Source of the DNA: DASTFP01 sp963744345 | GTDB lineage: Bacteria; Verrucomicrobiota; Verrucomicrobiia; Chthoniobacterales; Terrimicrobiaceae | Reading direction: 5' to 3' | DNA: 64,000 nucleotides | NCBI GenBank assembly: GCA_963744345.1 | Contig: CAVUTD010000026.1 | Location: 62,001-126,000, forward strand | In this document: positions 60,615 through 64,000 of the stretch, piece by piece | Position numbering within the stretch: the first letter of the stretch is position 1 | How the letters are laid out: each line of letters starts with the position of its first letter | Translations under genes and position numbers: made by a program | Notes under the pieces: model-generated | The model's database searches: none | Told to the model about the DNA's origin: nothing | The model's input: the letters and a program-made list of their open reading frames with translations, nothing else

Positions 60615-61023
60615 AGGTTTCAGTCGATTGGTTCGCCTTGGTGTCGGAGGCACATTTGTGTCGACTGGTGCTATCAAGATACTGGAGCCGGCACCGTTTG
60701 CTCTCGCCATAGGCAACTACCGACTCGTGCCTCACGAGTTGATCAACATTGTTGCGATTCTCGTGCCCTGGATCGAAGTGATCGCCGGGCTGAGCGTTCT
60801 CGCGGGTATCTGGCTTCGCGCAGGCGCTTTCATTATAATGGTTATCACAGCGATCTTCTTACTCGCGGTCGCCTCTGCTCTCGCTCGAGGATTAGATATC
60901 GAATGCGCGTGCTTTGGAACAATCGGTGGCAACCGGATCGGGTTGCACACCCTCGCTATCGACTTTGCGCTTTTCTGCCTTTCGGCGTTGCTGGTGGGAC
61001 GATCAATAGATCGGTCTTCTTGA
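60604..61023 (+). CDS. DoxX/MauE-like membrane protein
   Basis: A 139-residue protein with four membrane helices. The MauE subgroup signature GLDIECACFG (Cys-x-Cys before Phe-Gly) lies after the third helix, and RLGVGGTFVSTGAIKILEP opens the protein. MauE-like proteins supply reductant or disulfide chemistry to exported electron-transfer proteins. The DUF1573/rhodanese/MauE trio recurs in Verrucomicrobia and Planctomycetes as I recall it. Its stop overlaps a 23-codon reading frame (TGATG). Confidence 0.8.
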   Translation: MISEGFSRLVRLGVGGTFVSTGAIKILEPAPFALAIGNYRLVPHELINIVAILVPWIEVIAGLSVLAGIWLRAGAFIIMVITAIFLLAVASALARGLDIECACFGTIGGNRIGLHTLAIDFALFCLSALLVGRSIDRSS

Positions 61024-61094
61024 TGAATCAGAAATACCTTGCAAGCCTAATTTCTGACCTCTATTTATGGCCAGTTTTCGGCTTTTTTGTATAG
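61023..61094 (+). CDS. Putative 23-residue hydrophobic peptide
   Basis: The ATG overlaps the MauE-like stop as TGATG. The peptide begins MNQKYLASLISDLYL and ends FGFFV; it is too short for a full membrane span but strongly hydrophobic. No family recognised and no Shine-Dalgarno; coding status unproven. Confidence 0.3.
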   Translation: MNQKYLASLISDLYLWPVFGFFV

Positions 61095-61330
61095 GGGATG
61101 AAGCGGTTCCTTGCGGGGAGCATCAACGTTCGCCGGAGCTTTCAAGGTAATGGGGAAAGCCGGATGTTTCCTCGAGTAGAAATTCGGGCATCTTTCACAA
61201 TGAAAACTCCTGTCTTCGCACGCTCACAACTACAACGAAAGGCAGGGTTCACTGAGCACCGACGTTAAGTTGAGATCAGCCACCGCGTATCGACTGTATG
61301 ACGGGCATTACTTCTCTCCGATAAAAGCGG

Positions 61331-61363
61331 AAAGAACCGAGTGTTGACGGCACTCGGTTCTTT
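61331..61363. terminator. Strong stem-loop, probable bidirectional terminator
   Basis: AAAGAACCGAGTG and CACTCGGTTCTTT form a perfect 13-bp stem with a 7-base loop. It lies downstream of the MauE-like operon and of the convergent VPDGG-type gene, and runs of A/T at the stem base favour termination in both directions. The rest of 61095-61408 shows no gene. Confidence 0.75.
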
Positions 61364-61408
61364 CACGGATTTCTGACGGCTGGCCTTAGACGGCTCCCCG
61401 CTGAACAA

Positions 61409-61957
61409 CTAGTCAGTGGGCAAGCTTCTCTTTGGCCCCCTGCGACGCAGTGATTCAATGCCAGCCAGAGCCAGGCCGAGTAGCATCAATGTTGCACCTC
61501 CATCAGGAACGGCTCGGGGGCTTGTTTCCACTAGCAGCTTTGCGCTCCAGAATGAGAGATCGCCTTCTGTCCGACGAATCGTATATTTGAGCTTTCCTGT
61601 GTCGTCCAACGTTGCCAAAATGCTGCCTGAAATCTCACCGCTCAGGAGGTTCAGAGTGACGGGTTTGGGGCCCAGAAAGAGCTGGTCTTCGAGGTCGACT
61701 GCAGCTGATTCTTCAGCATCGGGCCATAGCTGATCGTCTGACAGCCCGACCCACAGCTTGGCGAAGGTTACCTGTTCGACATTCGGATTGTACTTACTGG
61801 TGATGTCGAGGTAATCCGTGTATTGGCTATTCTGAGCGGATAGATATTTGGCCGGGAAGAAGAGGTCAATATCCCAAAGTGTTCCGGCTACTCCTTTGAG
61901 TCCTCCCAAAAGTACCATGGTGGACGTCAAGAGCGTTACAAGCGTTGTTTTTTTCAT
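61409..61957 (-). CDS. Exported protein with VPDGG-type C-terminal sorting signal
   Basis: 182 residues. The signal peptide is MKKTTLVTLLTSTMVLLGGL. The middle is a single beta-rich domain containing WDIDLFFPAKYLSAQNSQYT and LLSGEISGSILATLDDTGKL. The C-terminus is VPDGGATLMLLGLALAGIES with RRRGPKRS, the VPDSG-CTERM arrangement (motif, helix, basic cluster). It probably is cleaved and fixed to the surface by exosortase. A similar protein lies at 58 kb. Downstream terminator at 61331-61363. Confidence 0.75.
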   Translation of the reverse strand: MKKTTLVTLLTSTMVLLGGLKGVAGTLWDIDLFFPAKYLSAQNSQYTDYLDITSKYNPNVEQVTFAKLWVGLSDDQLWPDAEESAAVDLEDQLFLGPKPVTLNLLSGEISGSILATLDDTGKLKYTIRRTEGDLSFWSAKLLVETSPRAVPDGGATLMLLGLALAGIESLRRRGPKRSLPTD

Positions 61958-62571
61958 GTTAACTTAATTGTTTGTTCTGCGGGATTCGCGTCTCGCGGGG
62001 TCGCAGCAGACCTGTATAGCGATTGGCGTGCCAGGTTTGTATCGGATATTCTTTCGTCGTAATCATTTGAATTTCAATGACTAGACACCCTGGAGATCTT
62101 ACAGGACCATCTTGGTGAGTTTGGAACAGAGATTTTTTGTAAGATGCTCCGACAGGTCGATGACATGATGCCTACGTCAATCCGCATAACATCTCCAAAA
62201 TCAACGAGTTACGTCTTTCCAGCGCGTGGTAGGAATTCCGACGCCTCGTCTCGAGGGACGGCGCGGCGGGAGCGGCCGAAGCTTGAACAATCGTTTCCAA
62301 CACTTCCCGCCCAGGGATGCGACAAGCCTTGCCACTGTCAGGAATGCCGTTGTGAAGAGCCTGCCGCCCGAGGAAATGACGCTGGCTGCGGCGCCTGGGC
62401 TTGGTACCCGCAAAGGAGATCCTCTGAGGCGTAGACAACGCACGGGGCAGGCTGAAATGCCACGGAGAGTCTGCGGGGGACACCCTTCAACGTGAGGACC
62501 GCTGGTAAACCGAACGAATCCTTAAAACCGCATAAACCGACACGAGCAACACTATGAAACGCGCGCGCGAT
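61958..62571. other. 610-bp stretch with no confident gene
   Basis: Upstream region of the VPDGG-type gene and flank of the IS3 remnant. Open frames on both strands overlap and have no recognised domain. It probably holds the gene's promoter near its left end. Confidence 0.35.
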
Positions 62572-62595
62572 TGACCTTCTCCCGATTTCTGGACC
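62572..62595. repeat. Terminal inverted repeat of an IS3-family element (one end)
   Basis: TGACCTTCTCCCGATTTCTG with GACC following resembles the outer end of IS3-type elements. Only one end is present; no matching inverted copy is seen within the window. Confidence 0.4.
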
Positions 62596-62880
62596 GCGGT
62601 CAGCTTGAGTTTTCGACGGTCAGGAGCTCTCGGTTTGTTGTTGGCTTTCTCTGTCTGAGTTCATTGGCAAACGCTGCGGAGGCAAGTTTGCTAATGAGCT
62701 ATGCGGGCGATGGACATTGTAGTCCACCCTCCACTTTTCGAGCTTAGCTCGGGCGTCCTCGACTGACCGGAACAACTCGACGTTGAGGCGTTGAAGCTCT
62801 CGATATATCCGTTCTCCACCGGCTTGCCGGGCCGGCCGTGACGATAGGCCCAAGAAGGTATGAATACCGCTACCAAGGTT
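62596..62880 (-). mobile_element. IS3-family transposase (OrfB) 3' fragment
   Basis: Remnant of the integrase core. One frame has GRPGKPVENGYIESFN, the region around the last catalytic Glu (DDE), followed in another frame by LNVELFRSVEDARAKLEKWR and VDYNVHRPHSSLANLPPQRL. A one- or two-base shift separates them and the N-terminal two-thirds is gone, so the element is dead. It lies beside a gene-free stretch and a truncated protein-like frame. Confidence 0.75.
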
Positions 62881-63095
62881 AATATCGGCGAACTGGCTCC
62901 CGGATCGGCGGCGAAATCCGCCGCAGGGTAATTTCCGCCGCGGGGATCGTTTCCGGTCCGCATGTAGTTACTTGCACCAATCGCCGCTTGTCCGCTATTC
63001 AAGGGTTGATCGAGCAAAATATCAATGAAGCCATAAGAGGCGGCTGGGCTTGCGAAATGGTTGGTCGATAAGACCGAGGTCCACCTATGGCGGCA

Positions 63096-64000
63096 CTATA
63101 TCCGGCGTAGCCAGATACTCGCGGGTTCATGCCGTGCAGGGTCATAGAGCGGCAGCGCCTGTTGTAACCTGTTCGGCTCTCTTGCATGCAAGTAGCTAGA
63201 GCAGAAGATTGTCTCAATCTGATTGTTGTGCGTAAGCAACGCCTTAAGCAAGACTTCCTCTTGCCAAAAGCTGGCGTTCTCGAAGATCCACCAATCCGGA
63301 GATTGAAGATGCGGGAAGTGAATATCGTCGATATGAACCAAGACACCGGACTTCAGGTGCGGTAAGATTTCGAGATACAGGTAGTTGACATCGCTGCCGA
63401 TACGCACAGTGTGGCTCGAATCGATAAAAAGCAGATCTCCTGCATCGAGCTGCTGGAAAAAATTCGCAGGGACGCGCTGCACTAGTTCCTGTCTGTGCTG
63501 AGAGATGGCGTCGAGCGATCGGAGCTCTTCATAAGGGAACGGCTCAATGCAGGTGAGCTCGCATCCGAAGCCTTCAACGCGGTTCCGGGACAGCGCGAGA
63601 GAAGCATAGTAAGTAGAAACTCCCGAGCCGACCTCGATCATGCGCTTTGGACGAAAATGTCGTAGAAAGGCGTAGAGAATGAAAGCTTCGACCTCGCCGT
63701 ATCCAGGCCCAAACGCCTGCTGAACCACCTCCCGGTAGGGCTTGATCTCGGTTAGTTCCGCGAGCGATCTCGAAAGCACGCCGAGGAGTTTCTGTTCTTC
63801 GACATGGTTCCACCGAATGACGGCGAGATCGGTCGGTCTACGCCACGAGGTGTCAACCTCAAGTTGGCGGAGATCCGGTACTGGGCTATAGTAGTGAACT
63901 GGTAGGAGATGGAGTTCCCTACGCTCGAGCTTACGGTAAAGATCGATCCACGCCGGCCCCCTTCGAATCAGTGGACGTGCAAGTAGTTGGATGGCAAAGG
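63096..64000 (-). CDS. Class I SAM-dependent methyltransferase (Methyltransf_24-like), 5' end outside window
   Basis: The reading frame is open to the right edge, so the N-terminus is missing; the visible part is about 300 residues. The SAM-binding motif is RPKRMIEVGSGVSTYYASLA. The acid in CELTCIEP and the motif FIDSSHTVRIGSDV (Asp binding the metal in this family) follow. HIDDIHFPH and WFENASFW-like regions complete the core. Upstream of the methyltransferase domain, LHLLPVHYYSPVPDLRQLEV resembles the start of glycan-associated O-methyltransferases, so a surface polysaccharide substrate is possible. Confidence 0.8.
   Translation of the reverse strand, partial: FAIQLLARPLIRRGPAWIDLYRKLERRELHLLPVHYYSPVPDLRQLEVDTSWRRPTDLAVIRWNHVEEQKLLGVLSRSLAELTEIKPYREVVQQAFGPGYGEVEAFILYAFLRHFRPKRMIEVGSGVSTYYASLALSRNRVEGFGCELTCIEPFPYEELRSLDAISQHRQELVQRVPANFFQQLDAGDLLFIDSSHTVRIGSDVNYLYLEILPHLKSGVLVHIDDIHFPHLQSPDWWIFENASFWQEEVLLKALLTHNNQIETIFCSSYLHAREPNRLQQALPLYDPARHEPASIWLRRI

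Noticed and set aside
1..64000. CRISPR arrays, rRNA genes, prophage genes, restriction or toxin systems
   Set aside because: Read for direct repeats and hallmark proteins on both strands; none seen. The only mobile element is the dead IS3 fragment.

Overview
The window reads as a chromosomal segment of a Gram-negative, GC-rich bacterium, most probably a member of Verrucomicrobiota (a Chthoniobacter/Spartobacteria-like relative is my best guess). The reasons are two exported proteins with VPDSG/VPDGG-type C-terminal sorting signals, ribonuclease HIII next to MutY, GatCA, DUF1573-rhodanese-MauE and DUF2851/DUF5069 genes, and a type IV pilus retraction and prepilin peptidase set. The placement is inferred from gene content. 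There is no rRNA, only one tRNA, and no CRISPR array or prophage.

Layout. 1-6.5 kb: end of a HerA-like ATPase gene, then a minus-strand run recN / nucleotidyltransferase / thiE facing a PhnP-like metallohydrolase and a DUF2851 gene. 6.6-10.7 kb: two PilT-type ATPases and a transglutaminase-TPR protein. 10.7-20.9 kb: housekeeping genes (HAD phosphatase, phosphopantetheinyl transferase, DEAD-box helicase, tRNA-Val, thiH-thiS, avtA, a lipid-type methyltransferase, gatC-gatA). 21-29.3 kb: a sugar-type ABC ATPase, then a nitrogen island made of a Cache-LuxR regulator, a class I glutamine amidotransferase, a sigma-54-type promoter, a urea/guanidine-class ABC transporter and allophanate hydrolase. 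29.2-44.4 kb: DUF5069, DUF4139, rnhC, mutY-trpB, an MsbA-like exporter, prepilin peptidase, GmhA-like isomerase, then a STAS / SpoIIE-phosphatase / grpE / dnaJ cluster and nnrDE. 44.5-56.7 kb: DUF697 protein, bcp, a deaminase, a FUSC/DUF1656/HlyD efflux set, a sugar porter, pyrE, parA, a cell-wall amidase and YmdB. 56.7-64 kb: gene-poor, with two VPDSG-type surface proteins, the DUF1573-rhodanese-MauE operon, an IS3 remnant and a truncated methyltransferase gene at the right edge.

The most notable region is 22.2-29.3 kb. It pairs an uptake system of the urea-carboxylase/guanidine class with allophanate hydrolase but carries no urease or carboxylase. It has a near-consensus sigma-54 promoter, an 18-bp perfect palindrome beside the regulator gene, and a regulator whose Cache sensor domain appears to be cytoplasmic. 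A 23-codon membrane-peptide reading frame overlaps the end of the ABC ATPase gene.

Caution: seven conserved genes here are broken by what look like single-base indels (pilT-like, ugpC, luxR, ABC ATPase, atzF, hlyD, sugar porter). Several sit in or beside homopolymers. They may be residual sequencing errors, so the affected genes are described as whole genes with the break position given.
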